64,000 bases of DNA from Haloplanus rubicundus (GCF_003342675.1 NZ_CP031148.1:1736001-1800000); one strand, 5' to 3'; positions 18,060 to 26,605 are shown, counted from the first letter of the stretch. Notes: generated by a model from the sequence alone, not told the origin. A program made the numbers and translations.

Positions 18060-18809
18060 ATGGAACTGACCGAGCAACTCAACTTCGATCACAAGGATCG
18101 CCGGGACATCTACGAGTACGTCGAGGCCCACGGCTCGGTGCGGGCCGACCAGGCGCGGCGGGCGCTGAACCTCGATCCGGAGGCGTTCGGTCACCATCTC
18201 ACGATCCTTCGCCGCGACGGCTACCTCCGACAGGAGGGGAAGCGACTCCGCGTCGCGTATCGGGAGGAGGACGTAGAGGAGTACGACGCGGGCGATCTCG
18301 TCTACACGATCCGAGCGGCGGAACAGCGCGACCTCTCCGGTCTCGTCGGTGTCATCCGACAGGTCGCCGAGGAGGGGACGTACATCGAGGCGGAGACGGT
18401 GGCGGATCTGCTCGACCACGAGGAGGTGATCCTCCGGCACACCGAGACCCGGTCGCGGATGGTGTTCGTCGCCTGCGTCGACGACGAGGTGGTCGGGTGG
18501 GTCCACCTCGACCTGCCCGAGACGGAGAAACTCGCCCACACCGCGGTGCTGACCGTCGGCCTCCTGCCGGGGTATCGCGGCCACGGCATCGGCACCGCGT
18601 TGCTCGACCGTGGCTTCCGGTGGGCCTGCGAACACGGCTTCGAGAAACTCTACAACAGCGTCCCCGCGACCAACGAGGACGCCATCTCCTTCCTCGAAGC
18701 GCACGGGTGGGAGACGGAAGCGGTCCGCGAGAACCACTACCGGATCGACGGCGAGTACGTCGACGAGGTGATGCTCGCGACCTTCCTCGACTGCGACGCG
18801 CGCCTCTGA
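18060..18809 (+). CDS. GNAT acetyltransferase with N-terminal winged-helix domain
   Basis: A 249-residue fusion. Residues 1-70 look like a winged helix (DIYEYVEAHGSVRADQARRA, then HHLTILRRDGYLRQEGKRLR), as in DNA-binding regulators. Residues 78-245 form a GNAT N-acetyltransferase: VYTIRAAEQRDLSGLVGVIR, the acetyl-CoA pyrophosphate loop GLLPGYRGHGIGTALLDRGF, and a last part NSVPATNEDAISFLEAHGW. It may acetylate a protein or small molecule and also sense or bind nucleic acid through the N-terminal domain; that is inference. It converges with tmcA (6 nt between the stops). Confidence 0.82.
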   Translation: MELTEQLNFDHKDRRDIYEYVEAHGSVRADQARRALNLDPEAFGHHLTILRRDGYLRQEGKRLRVAYREEDVEEYDAGDLVYTIRAAEQRDLSGLVGVIRQVAEEGTYIEAETVADLLDHEEVILRHTETRSRMVFVACVDDEVVGWVHLDLPETEKLAHTAVLTVGLLPGYRGHGIGTALLDRGFRWACEHGFEKLYNSVPATNEDAISFLEAHGWETEAVRENHYRIDGEYVDEVMLATFLDCDARL

Positions 18810-18815
18810 GCCCTC

Positions 18816-21031
18816 TCAATCGCTCCCGTATCGCCGGCGCTCCTCCTCGGCCGCGTCAGTTCCGTACCGCTTTACCAGCGGCCGGTACGCCTCGCCCAGC
18901 GCCCGCATACACTGCCGCGTGGAGACGTAGTTCAGGTCGTCGGCCACCGTCTCCCAGTCGCCCGCCTGGAGGGGTTTGCGGACGAGAAGTCGCTCCTGCC
19001 GGTCGTCGAGACGCCCGTCCGGATCGCACAGGTACGCCATCGCCAGGTCGCGGAAGGCGCCGGGGGCGGCGTCGTAGAGTCCCGGCCCGAAGGCCGCGGC
19101 GGCGACGACCCGCCACTCGTGGTCGGTGAGCGACGGGGCCGGCGCGCCGTCGGTCGCCCGGAGGACCGCCCGCGCCACGTCGGGTGCGAGGTCGTCGAGG
19201 GCGTCGGAGAGGCCGTCGCGCATCCGAGCGCGGAACTGCCGGCTGTGGCGGTCGTGGAGGGCCGCGCCCGCGTCGCTCGTCGGCCGGAGCATGATCGCCG
19301 AATACTCGCCGCTGGTCGCGTTGCGCGTCGTCGAGCAGTGGACGGTCCGGTAGCCGTTGCGTTCCCAGAACCGGACGAGTCGGGGGGTGGCGCCGTAGCC
19401 GACGCCGAACCAGTCGACGGCGTCGCCGAACTCGTCGTGACAGTCGGCGAGGAGGCGGGAGCCGAAGCCCGTCGACCGGACGGCGTGGTGGGTCGCGATC
19501 CGGAGGACGCGGTAGCCCACCGGCCGTCCCGCTTCCAGGTCGCGCAACTGGCTCGTCAGCACGTCCGGGAGCATGTTGCCCCGCACGCGAGCGCCCTCGT
19601 ACATCGCGGTGCGCCGCGACTCGGAGAGGCCGCCCTCGCGGGCCAGGAGGGCGACGGCGGCGACGTGGCCGTCGACCGTGAGCGCCCGGCAGTCGAGGTT
19701 CGGCGCGTCGAGCAGGCGCGCTAGGTCGTCCGGTTCCGTCCGGTAGTGCGCGAGGACGAGGAGGCCGAACGCCTCGCGGAGCAGGTGTTCGTCGGCGGTG
19801 AGGGCCGCGGCGTCGAGCGCGCGATACGTCGCGTCGGCGGGCGTCGCGTCCGCGACGAGTTGGTCCGCGGCAGGTCGGGCGTCGAGCAGGAGGGCGCGGA
19901 AGGCCCACACCTCGACGGGGTCGCCCGCGGCGTAGCGGATGGGGTCGTCGAGGCGGGCGTCGACGACGTCGCGGTCGCTCTCCGCGAGGTGGTCGCGAAA
20001 GCGCACGTCGAACCCACGGCCCGTCCCCTCGTAGCCGTGGACGGTCGTGACGAAGGCGACGGCGGGCGCGTCGAGAAACGCCGTCAGCCGACGGACGGGG
20101 AGCGCGGCCGCCTCGTCGACGACGACGGCGTCGGGGTCGTCGGGGAGGCAACCGGCCTCGTCGGGGGCGAGAAAGCGCACGCGGCCGCCGCCGGTCGCGG
20201 TGAGGGTGTGGTCGTCGGCGCGGCCGTCTAGGGTCTCCAGCGTCGTCAGCAACGCCTCGGCGCGCTCGAACACCTCCGCGGCGTTGCGGTAGGCGGGGGC
20301 AGTGACGAGGACGTCCCGGCCCGCCGCGGCGAGGCTCCCGGCGGCGAGGCCGGCGGCCGCGGACTTCCCCGGCCCCGGTCGGCTTCGACGACGACGGCGG
20401 CCCCGTCGCGCAGGCGTTCGAGCGCGGACAGGGCGTCGGCCTGATCGGCCGTGAGACACGCCTCGTAGGCGTCGGGCGGGAAGGTGGCGTCCGCCGGGAC
20501 CGACGGCGGCGTATGGGACCGTGCCGGGGGCGGGTCGGTCAACCCGTCGTGTTCGACGGTCCCCGCGTCTACGTCGACGACGGCGGCGCCGGGGTGTGCG
20601 CGGATTGTGTCGGCCAGTCGTCGGCGGAAGTGGCCGGTCACGTCCGCCGCGGTAAAGGGCGGGACTGCGAGTCGTTCGTCGGCGTATTCGGAGCCGGACC
20701 ACGCGTCGAGCGGCGGCGTCACGAGGACGAGGAGGCCGCCGCCGTCGACGGCGCCCACGACGCGGCCGAGGACGTTCGCGGAGAAGCCGTCGTGACAGTC
20801 GAGGACGACGGCCGTTTGGGTCGTCCCGAGGAGTCGGTCGGCGCCGTCGGGGTGCGTGCCGACTCCCTCGCGAGTGGTGAGGACGGTCGCGTCCGGGTCG
20901 TCGAGCGTCGCGAGGGCGTCGCGGGCGGCGTCGAGGCCACACTCCCGGTCGCCCGCGAGCGTCAGCAGTCGCCGCTCGTTCGCCCGTTCGGCTTCGGTCC
21001 GGAGGGCGGCGACGAGGTCGGCGAGGGTCAT
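18816..21031 (-). pseudogene. tmcA: tRNA(Met) cytidine acetyltransferase TmcA, frameshifted at the P-loop
   Basis: About 738 residues if repaired. TmcA uses ATP and acetyl-CoA to form N4-acetylcytidine in tRNA and, in archaea, other RNAs. The first frame (ATG 21031, MTLADLVAALRTEAER) covers the N-terminal domain up to VVVEADRGRG. The second frame resumes at KSAAAGLAAGSLAAAGRDVL and covers the helicase-like ATPase (VVVDEAAALPV is Walker B), the GNAT domain (GYRVLRIATHHAVRSTGFGS) and the C-terminal tRNA-binding part. The break falls exactly in the Walker A motif GRGKS: the CCCC run at 20367-20370 lacks one C. A genuine loss would abolish the ATPase; a sequencing error is equally possible. Confidence 0.85.
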
Positions 21032-21142
21032 GCCCCGGCGTACCTCGCGGGCGACCAAGGGCCTTCCCCTCCGCACCCACGACGGGCGACTGTCGCCCGA
21101 CCGCGTGTGCCGGCCTCACACGCTGTAGCGGGTTTGAACACG

Positions 21143-21151
21143 CTTTTATGG
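21143..21151 (+). promoter_or_regulatory. TATA box of the ribosomal protein-ndk operon
   Basis: CTTTTATGG is the only clear TATA element before rpl7ae. It lies about 110 nt before the start codon, so the operon would have a leader of roughly 85-90 nt, unusual next to the many leaderless genes here. Confidence 0.45.
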
Positions 21152-21184
21152 GGTCCCCTGTTACGGAGTCGTACAGCCTGTCCG

Positions 21185-21239
21185 GGGTTGATGATGCGCC
21201 TCGCCATCAGGGATTCTGCCTGGTGAGGTGTGCGAGCCC
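21185..21239 (+). promoter_or_regulatory. Structured leader of the L7Ae operon with box C-like TGATGA
   Basis: The predicted leader can fold into a bulged hairpin. GGGTT (21185-21189) pairs with AGCCC (21235-21239), GCGCCTC (21196-21202) with GAGGTGT (21225-21231), and ATCAGG (21206-21211) with CCTGGT (21219-21224), with a 7-nt loop and a 3-nt bulge GCC at 21203-21205. TGATGA (21189-21194) lies in the internal loop opposite GCGA, which allows tandem G.A pairs, but no perfect box D is present. L7Ae binds kink-turns, and autoregulation through its own mRNA leader is known in Sulfolobus; here that role is inferred. Confidence 0.35.
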
Positions 21240-21259
21240 ACGGGCGGGGGGTACAAACA

Positions 21260-21622
21260 ATGTCAGTTTACGTCAATTTCGATGTCCCGGCGGACCTCGC
21301 CGAGAGCGCCATCGAGGCGCTCGAAGTAGCGCGAGACACAGGTAGTGTCAAGAAAGGAACCAACGAGACGACCAAGGCGGTCGAGCGCGGCAACGCCGAC
21401 CTCGTCGTCATCGCGGAGGACGTCCAGCCCGAAGAGATCGTGATGCATCTCCCCGAACTCGCCGACGAGAAGGGCATCCCGTACGTCTTCGTCGAGACGC
21501 AGGACGACGTTGGCCACGCGGCCGGGCTCGAAGTCGGGAGCGCGGCGGCCGCCATCGTCGACGCGGGCGACGCCGAGGAACAGGTCGAAGACATCGCCAC
21601 GAAGGTCGAGGACCTCCGGTAA
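21260..21622 (+). CDS. rpl7ae: 50S ribosomal protein L7Ae
   Basis: A 120-residue kink-turn-binding protein of the large ribosomal subunit, also a core part of archaeal box C/D and H/ACA RNPs and RNase P. The RNA-binding signature [20 protein letters not shown] (residues 34-53) and the conserved [16 protein letters not shown] are present. ATG 21260 gives the normal family length ([16 protein letters not shown]); an upstream in-frame ATG at 21230 falls in the leader. It heads the conserved archaeal operon rpl7ae-rps28e-rpl24e-ndk, with 6 nt to the next gene. Confidence 0.96.
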   Translation: MSVYVNFDVPADLAESAIEALEVARDTGSVKKGTNETTKAVERGNADLVVIAEDVQPEEIVMHLPELADEKGIPYVFVETQDDVGHAAGLEVGSAAAAIVDAGDAEEQVEDIATKVEDLR

Positions 21623-21628
21623 GCGACC

Positions 21629-21853
21629 ATGAGCGCCGAAGAGAGTGCCAGCGACTCGATGCCGGCGGAAGTCATCGAGATCGTGGGCAAGACCGGCATG
21701 CATGGTGAGGCCATGCAGGTCAAATGTCGCATTCAGGAGGGATCGAATCAGGGGCGAATCATCACGCGCAACGTGCTGGGCCCCGTCCGCGAGGGCGACG
21801 TGCTCCAGCTGCGCGAGACACAGCGCGACGCCGACTCCATCGGAGGTCAGTAA
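21629..21853 (+). CDS. rps28e: 30S ribosomal protein S28e
   Basis: A 74-residue OB-fold protein of the small subunit. The family core [20 protein letters not shown], followed by [18 protein letters not shown], is complete. An acidic 10-residue N-terminal extension ([10 protein letters not shown]) is typical of halophiles. Its stop codon TAA overlaps the start of rpl24e by one base, so translation is coupled. Confidence 0.96.
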   Translation: MSAEESASDSMPAEVIEIVGKTGMHGEAMQVKCRIQEGSNQGRIITRNVLGPVREGDVLQLRETQRDADSIGGQ

Positions 21854-22050
21854 TGGTCGACACACGCACCTGCGACTACTCGGGTGAGGAGATCGAACCG
21901 GGCACCGGAACGATGTACGTCCGGAAGGACGGCACCATCCTCCACTTCAAGGACTCCAAGGCCGAGAAGAACTACTTCCTCGGCCGCGAGGCCCGCGACC
22001 TGGAGTGGACCCAGGAGGGGCAGGCCGCCGGCGGCGAGGGTGAGGAATGA
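21853..22050 (+). CDS. rpl24e: 50S ribosomal protein L24e
   Basis: A 65-residue zinc-ribbon-type ribosomal protein. The family block [20 protein letters not shown], followed by [14 protein letters not shown], is clear. Only the first zinc-ribbon Cys is kept (residue 7); haloarchaeal L24e often lacks part of the cysteine set. ATG 21853 overlaps the S28e stop, and its own end overlaps the ndk start by 4 nt (ATGA). The C-terminus has a short acidic/Gly tail. Confidence 0.94.
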   Translation: MVDTRTCDYSGEEIEPGTGTMYVRKDGTILHFKDSKAEKNYFLGREARDLEWTQEGQAAGGEGEE

Positions 22051-22511
22051 GCGACGCCGAGCGCACGTTCGTGATGGTCAAGCCGGACGGCGTCCAGCGT
22101 GGGCTGATCGGTGAGATCATCTCCCGCTTCGAGGACCGCGGCCTCAAGCTCGTCGGCGCGAAGTTCATGCAGATCTCCGACGAGCTGGCGCACGAACACT
22201 ACGGCGAACACGAGGGTAAGCCGTTCTTCGACGGTCTCGTCGACTTCATCACGTCCGGCCCGGTCATGGCGATGGTCTGGGAGGGCCAGGACGCCACCCG
22301 GCAGGTCCGGACCATGATGGGCGAGACCGACCCCGCCGAATCGGCGCCCGGCACCATCCGCGGCGACTTCGGCCTCGACCTCGGCCGGAACGTCATCCAC
22401 GGCTCCGACCATGCCGACGAGGGCGCGAACGAGCGCGAGATCGACCTCTTCTTCGACGAGGACGAACTGCAGGACTACGAGCGGATCGACGAGACCTGGC
22501 TGTACGAGTAG
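22047..22511 (+). CDS. ndk: Nucleoside diphosphate kinase
   Basis: A 154-residue cytoplasmic enzyme that transfers the gamma-phosphate between NTPs and NDPs through a phospho-histidine. Conserved elements are [19 protein letters not shown] (residues 7-25), [18 protein letters not shown] and the active site NVIHGSD with catalytic His118. It is the last gene of the ribosomal operon and overlaps rpl24e by 4 nt. It converges directly with the regulator gene (stops at 22509-22511 and 22512-22514). Confidence 0.97.
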   Translation: MSDAERTFVMVKPDGVQRGLIGEIISRFEDRGLKLVGAKFMQISDELAHEHYGEHEGKPFFDGLVDFITSGPVMAMVWEGQDATRQVRTMMGETDPAESAPGTIRGDFGLDLGRNVIHGSDHADEGANEREIDLFFDEDELQDYERIDETWLYE

Positions 22512-23230
22512 TTATCCGGTCTCGCCGAGATACCCCGACACGAGCCGTTCTTCGGCCCGGCGCAACCGATAGGAGAGTGTCGACCGCGGCACGTCGAGTT
22601 TCGTGGCCAGTTCGTCGAGCGTAATCTCGCGTGGCGTCCGGTAGTAGCCGTGATCGAGGGCCGCGCGCATCGCGGTCCGCTGATCCGGGGGAGCGCTATC
22701 GAGCCCAACGAGTCGTGCCCCCACCGCTCGGCGTCACAGAGATGGCCCATGTGAAAGGAGAGGCCCTCCCGTAGATTCGCGCCGAGGGCGTCGTACAACA
22801 GGCCCACCTTCTCGTCCGATTTCATGAAGATGCGCCAGCAGTGGCGATTCTCCCGTCGCGTGGAGCAGTAGAGCGATCCGTGTGGGAGATACCGACCGGC
22901 GAGCGTCTGGACGGATTCGCCGTCCTCGACGTTCTCGACGTGGCTGTAGATCACCCGCTCGTCGTCCGAGCGCTCCAGCACGTCGTGGTACCGCGTGGCA
23001 GAACAGTCCGTCTCGGTCACCGACGCCGTCCGCACCGTCTCGTCGAGGCGGAGCCGTTCGACTGCGTCGAGCGCCGCTGTCGGGCCGATCAGCCGTTCGA
23101 TGCGCCAGAAGCGATCCTCGGTCACACAGCCGTGTAGCGCCTCGGCGACGAGCGTCGGATGTTCGATGAACACGTCCATCACCGGATCGGCACCCGTTTC
23201 GTACACGATGTCGAACGCGAACTCACGCAT
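22512..23230 (-). pseudogene. Bacterio-opsin-activator-type HTH regulator, frameshifted
   Basis: About 239 residues if repaired. The first frame starts at ATG 23230 (MREFAFDIVYETGADPVMDV), covers an N-terminal sensor-like domain and leaves frame after HMGHLCDAERWG. The second frame carries ARLVGLDSAPPDQRTAMRAA and the HTH-10 domain ITLDELATKLDVPRSTLSYR, the archaeal Bat-type DNA-binding domain. One G missing from the coding-strand run (CCCCC at 22718-22722) explains the break; restoring it joins the parts into the normal architecture. It is divergent from the SBP56 operon across a 154-nt gap with a palindrome, so it is the likely local regulator. Confidence 0.8.
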
Positions 23231-23323
23231 CGGGCAGCCTCCAGTCGTCGTGGGACTCCGCCAACACACTCCGGAGTATGTCGGCCAGCGCATAAGGGTT
23301 CCCTACCGTCGAGCAACCAACAC

Positions 23324-23343
23324 GAGTTGTCGAGCGACAACTC
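23324..23343. promoter_or_regulatory. Perfect 20-nt palindrome before the SBP56 promoter (operator candidate)
   Basis: GAGTTGTCG-AG-CGACAACTC is a 9-bp perfect inverted repeat with a 2-nt spacer. It ends 5 nt before the AT-rich TATA region at 23348, where archaeal activators or repressors usually bind. It lies between the SBP56 gene and the divergent HTH regulator gene. Confidence 0.55.
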
Positions 23344-23347
23344 AATC

Positions 23348-23359
23348 ATTATTTATGAT
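23348..23359 (+). promoter_or_regulatory. TATA box of the SBP56 operon
   Basis: ATTATTTATGAT lies 25-37 nt before ATG 23385. The palindrome at 23324-23343 abuts it on the upstream side. Confidence 0.5.
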
Positions 23360-23384
23360 CGTAGCGTGAACGTTACTGTCTGGC

Positions 23385-24788
23385 ATGAGTACTGACAAAC
23401 CCGATTCGACGGCTGAGAAGCACGGACACGAACACCACGAGGTAGAGGGACCGGGCTATCCGACGCCCGGAGCGATGCGAACCGAGTCGGAGCGCGAGAA
23501 GACGGCCTTCGTCATCGCGCTCCGTGTCGGGATGGACGTCGACGGCTCCGACTTCATCGGCGTCGTCGACCTCGACCCCGAATCGGACACGTACAGCGAA
23601 CTGATCGACACCGTCGAGATGCCGAACAAGGGCGACGAACTCCACCACTTCGGCTGGAACACCTGTTCGTCCTCGTGTCACGCCGAGGGGCTGATGCGCG
23701 ATCACCTCATCGTCCCCGGACAGCGGTCCTCCCGCATCCACATCCTCGACGCCGAGGATCCACGGAACATGGACATCGAGAAGGTCATCGAACCCGAGGA
23801 GATCTTCGAACACGACCTCTCGGCGCCGCACACCGTTCACTGCGTGCCCGGCGGGAAGATCGTCATCAGCATGCTCGGGAACGCCGACGGCGAACTCCCC
23901 GGTGGCTTCCTCCAGTTGGACCAGGGCGACTTCTCCATCGACGGCCACTGGGAAGCCGATCTCGGCGACATGGAGATGAACTACGACTACTGGTACCAGC
24001 CCCGACACAACGTGATGGTCTCGACGGAGTGGGCCGCGCCGAACACCTACTACCCGGGCTTCGACCTCGAAGACGTCGAAGACGGCAAATACGGTGACAG
24101 CATCCACATCTGGGACTGGGAGGAGAAGACCCACCAGCAAACCCTCACCTTCGGCGAGGAAGGGCTGATTCCGCTCGAAGTCCGCATGCCACACGACCCC
24201 ATGGAGACCCAGGGCTTCGTCGGCGCAGCGCTCTCCTCGAACATCCTCCACTTCTGGGAGGAAGACGACGGTCAGTGGGAGTGGCAGAAGGTCATCGACA
24301 TCGAGGACCGCGAACACGAGGACTGGGACATGCCCGTCCCCGGCCTCGTGACGGACATCGTCGTCTCGCTCGACGATCAGTATCTCTTCTTCTCGAACTG
24401 GCTCCACGGCGACGTGCGGATGTACGACGTGAGCGACTGGGGCAACCCCCGACTCGTCGACCAGGTCTGGGCAGGTGGCAACTTCGCCGACCGACAGGAG
24501 ATTCAGGGCACCGAAATCCGCGGCGCTCCACAGATGCTCCAGCTCAGCCGCGACGGGAAGCGGCTCTACTGGACTACCTCCCTGTTCTCCTCGTGGGACA
24601 ACCAGTTCTACCCCGACATCGGCGAGCAGGGGTCGCTGATGATGAAAGCCGACGTCTACCCCGACGAGGGGCGGATGGAACTCGACGAGGACTTCCTCGT
24701 CGACTTCGGCGACGCCCCTGGCGGTCCCGCCCGCGCCCACGAGATTCGCTGGCCCGGCGGCGACTGCACCAGCGACGTCTGGCAGTAG
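23385..24788 (+). CDS. Selenium-binding protein 56 family (methanethiol oxidase type)
   Basis: A 467-residue seven-bladed beta-propeller of the SBP56 family. Bacterial and human members are copper-dependent methanethiol oxidases producing formaldehyde, hydrogen sulfide and hydrogen peroxide. Family blocks are present: ELHHFGWNTCSSSCH (around residue 85), APHTVHCVPGGKIVIS, the stretch around EVRMPHDP and FFSNWLHGDVRMYDVSD. The His residues that can bind copper are kept. No signal peptide is seen, so it is probably cytosolic, unlike some exported relatives. A 2Fe-2S ferredoxin starts 6 nt after its stop, followed by a ZIP-like permease, forming an operon. Confidence 0.9.
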   Translation: MSTDKPDSTAEKHGHEHHEVEGPGYPTPGAMRTESEREKTAFVIALRVGMDVDGSDFIGVVDLDPESDTYSELIDTVEMPNKGDELHHFGWNTCSSSCHAEGLMRDHLIVPGQRSSRIHILDAEDPRNMDIEKVIEPEEIFEHDLSAPHTVHCVPGGKIVISMLGNADGELPGGFLQLDQGDFSIDGHWEADLGDMEMNYDYWYQPRHNVMVSTEWAAPNTYYPGFDLEDVEDGKYGDSIHIWDWEEKTHQQTLTFGEEGLIPLEVRMPHDPMETQGFVGAALSSNILHFWEEDDGQWEWQKVIDIEDREHEDWDMPVPGLVTDIVVSLDDQYLFFSNWLHGDVRMYDVSDWGNPRLVDQVWAGGNFADRQEIQGTEIRGAPQMLQLSRDGKRLYWTTSLFSSWDNQFYPDIGEQGSLMMKADVYPDEGRMELDEDFLVDFGDAPGGPARAHEIRWPGGDCTSDVWQ

Positions 24789-24794
24789 CCGTCG

Positions 24795-25112
24795 ATGCCC
24801 CACGAGGTCACGCTGGAGTGGCGCGACGGCCGGTCGGCGACCGTCGCGGTTCGGGATGGGGAGACGGTCATCGACGCCACCGAGCGCGAAGGCCTCGGGG
24901 TTCCCTACGGCTGTCTCTACGGTGCCTGCGGCACCTGCACCGGACGCCTACTCGAGGGAGACCTCGTCCACGTCGACCGGCCGAACGGGCTGAAGCCACA
25001 GCACCGACGGGAGGGCTACGTGTTTCTCTGCGTCGCTGAACCCCGCTCCGACTGCCGGATCGAGGTCGGCGCCGAGATTCAGGCCGACCTCGTGCCGAAT
25101 CCGTGGAAATGA
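24795..25112 (+). CDS. 2Fe-2S ferredoxin
   Basis: A 105-residue plant-type ferredoxin. The cluster motif PYGCLYGACGTCTG plus a distal Cys in YVFLCVAEP gives the usual CxxxxCxxC...C ligand set; the N-terminal strand is HEVTLEWRDGRSATVAV. It is shorter than the main haloarchaeal ferredoxin, lacking the acidic N-terminal insertion, so it is a dedicated accessory carrier. It lies between the SBP56 gene (6 nt upstream) and the ZIP-like gene, which overlaps its stop by 4 nt (ATGA). It may handle electrons for the SBP56 reaction or a partner enzyme; this is inferred from position only. Confidence 0.92.
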   Translation: MPHEVTLEWRDGRSATVAVRDGETVIDATEREGLGVPYGCLYGACGTCTGRLLEGDLVHVDRPNGLKPQHRREGYVFLCVAEPRSDCRIEVGAEIQADLVPNPWK

Positions 25113-25819
25113 GAGCGAGTATCCGCTGGGCGGCCGCCGTCCTCGGGGTCGCGGTCCTGTCGACACCGGCGGCCGCCCACGGCGTCGCCGCCGCAGCGAC
25201 CGGTCTCCCCTTTACCCTCGTCGTCGCGGGCGTCGTCGTCGTGAGTCTGCTCGGGGGCGGCGTCGTCCTCGTCGCGTACGGCCGACTCCCCCGGCCGACG
25301 CGTGGGGCCGTCCCGTTGCTCGTGGTCTCTCTCGGCGTCGCGGCCCTGGCACTCGCCGCGACGCGGGCGACGGCGGCGACGTTCGTCGGTCTGGCCGCCG
25401 GCATCGGCGCCGTCTACCTCGGCCGCGACGCGGCGATTACGGACTGTGGCGCCTGTGCCGACGCGGCGCTGGGTGCCGTGACGCTCCACCGCGGACTGGA
25501 GGGTGTGGTCCTCGCCACCGTCTACGCCGCCGACGCGGCCATCGGCCTCGCGGGCGCCGCCGTCGTCGCCGGCCACGCCGCCGCCGAGACGGCCGCCGTG
25601 GGGTCGATGTACGCGGCGGCCGGCCGGCGGTACGCCCTCGCCGCCGTCCTCGTCGTGCAGGCCGGCTTCGTCGTCGGCGTCGCCGTCGGCTGGGGTGTCG
25701 TCGACGGGGTGTCGCCCGTCGCGGAGGCCGGCCTGTTGGCGCTCGTCGGGGGCGTCCTCCTCGCCGTCGGGACCCGTGAGGCACGCCGTCGGCACGCGGC
25801 CCCCGTCGCCGCCGCGTGA
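25109..25819 (+). CDS. ZIP-like metal permease (copy 1)
   Basis: A 236-residue membrane protein of about seven helices, with an N-terminal signal-like helix ending LSTPAAAHG. Two H-x-x-x-E motifs in consecutive helices, His127-Glu131-Gly (LHRGLEGVVLA) and His156-Glu160 (GHAAAETAAVG), resemble the paired metal-site helices of ZIP transporters. A CGAC motif (Cys113, Cys116) precedes them and may bind metal. It overlaps the ferredoxin stop by 4 nt. A close paralogue lies at 30476-31216, at the other end of this gene island. Copper would suit the neighbouring enzymes, but the metal is inferred. A HupE-like permease is an alternative. Confidence 0.6.
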   Translation: MRASIRWAAAVLGVAVLSTPAAAHGVAAAATGLPFTLVVAGVVVVSLLGGGVVLVAYGRLPRPTRGAVPLLVVSLGVAALALAATRATAATFVGLAAGIGAVYLGRDAAITDCGACADAALGAVTLHRGLEGVVLATVYAADAAIGLAGAAVVAGHAAAETAAVGSMYAAAGRRYALAAVLVVQAGFVVGVAVGWGVVDGVSPVAEAGLLALVGGVLLAVGTREARRRHAAPVAAA

Positions 25820-26605
25820 TCACGCGACCGGGTCGCCGTCTTCCCACAGGAGTTCGAACAGCTGTGAGAGCGTCGCGTAGAGGTGGGGGCTCGTCGTCGA
25901 GATGCCGACGTAGCCGTCGTCGTTCGGCGACTTGAACGCCAGCAGGATGCTCTCGCCGTCGTACGTGTAGAGTCGGCCGCGAATGTCCTGGACCCGTCGC
26001 ATCGCCATCAGCTCCGTCGTCCGCTCGCGAACCGACGGATCGAGCGCCCGGTCGTCGGAGATCAGCGCCCGAATTTCGACGTCGGCGGCAGCTTTCGTCG
26101 CGAGGAGTTCGGCGTGGTGGTTGGCGATACGCTCGAAACTCTCGGGCGTCGTGATCATCAGAATCTCCTCCGTCGCATCGTCCCCGAGACGCTCCAGTTT
26201 CTCGAGGATGTGGTGTCGGTTCGGGTACGACCAACTGATGTCCACCTCGTCGTCGCCCTCCCGTCCGTAGTCCGCACCCTCGACGGCGTCGAGGAAGTGT
26301 TCGCCGAGCCCCTGAATCTCGTCGAGTTTCCGGACGTGTTCGCGCCGCTTGAAGTCGCGGAACTGCGATACGGCCTGGTTCGGATCGACCGGGCCGAACT
26401 TCTTCGGGCGCCCCTCCTGGACGACGACGAAGCCCTTGGTGTTGAGCGAGTCGAGGACGTCGTACACCCGGGACTGTGGGACGCCCGCACGCTCGGCGAC
26501 CTCCTTCGCGGTCGACGTGCCGCCCTGCAGCAGTCCGACGTACGTCGCCGCCTCGTACTCGGAAAGTCCCATCTCCTGCAGGTAGAGCTCGGGCTGGGTG
26601 CTCAC
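25820..26605 (-). CDS. TrmB-family transcriptional regulator
   Basis: A 261-residue regulator. The N-terminal winged helix is clear (YLQEMGLSEYEAATYVGLLQ, then KEVAERAGVPQSRVYDVLDS and a basic wing EGRPKKFGPVDP). It is followed by a short helical linker and the TrmB effector-binding domain with the phospholipase D-like stretch EEILMITTPESFERIANHHA (residues 140-250). TrmB proteins bind sugars or other metabolites and repress or activate nearby operons. It sits between the SBP56 and amine oxidase operons, divergent from the latter, so it probably controls amine oxidation and ammonium uptake. It is tail-to-tail with the ZIP-like gene with no gap. Confidence 0.9.
   Translation of the reverse strand: MSTQPELYLQEMGLSEYEAATYVGLLQGGTSTAKEVAERAGVPQSRVYDVLDSLNTKGFVVVQEGRPKKFGPVDPNQAVSQFRDFKRREHVRKLDEIQGLGEHFLDAVEGADYGREGDDEVDISWSYPNRHHILEKLERLGDDATEEILMITTPESFERIANHHAELLATKAAADVEIRALISDDRALDPSVRERTTELMAMRRVQDIRGRLYTYDGESILLAFKSPNDDGYVGISTTSPHLYATLSQLFELLWEDGDPVA

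Noticed and set aside
21185-21239. The L7Ae leader hairpin considered as a stand-alone box C/D guide RNA.
   Set aside because: It has a TGATGA but no proper CTGA box at guide-RNA spacing. A leader element is the better, still uncertain, reading.
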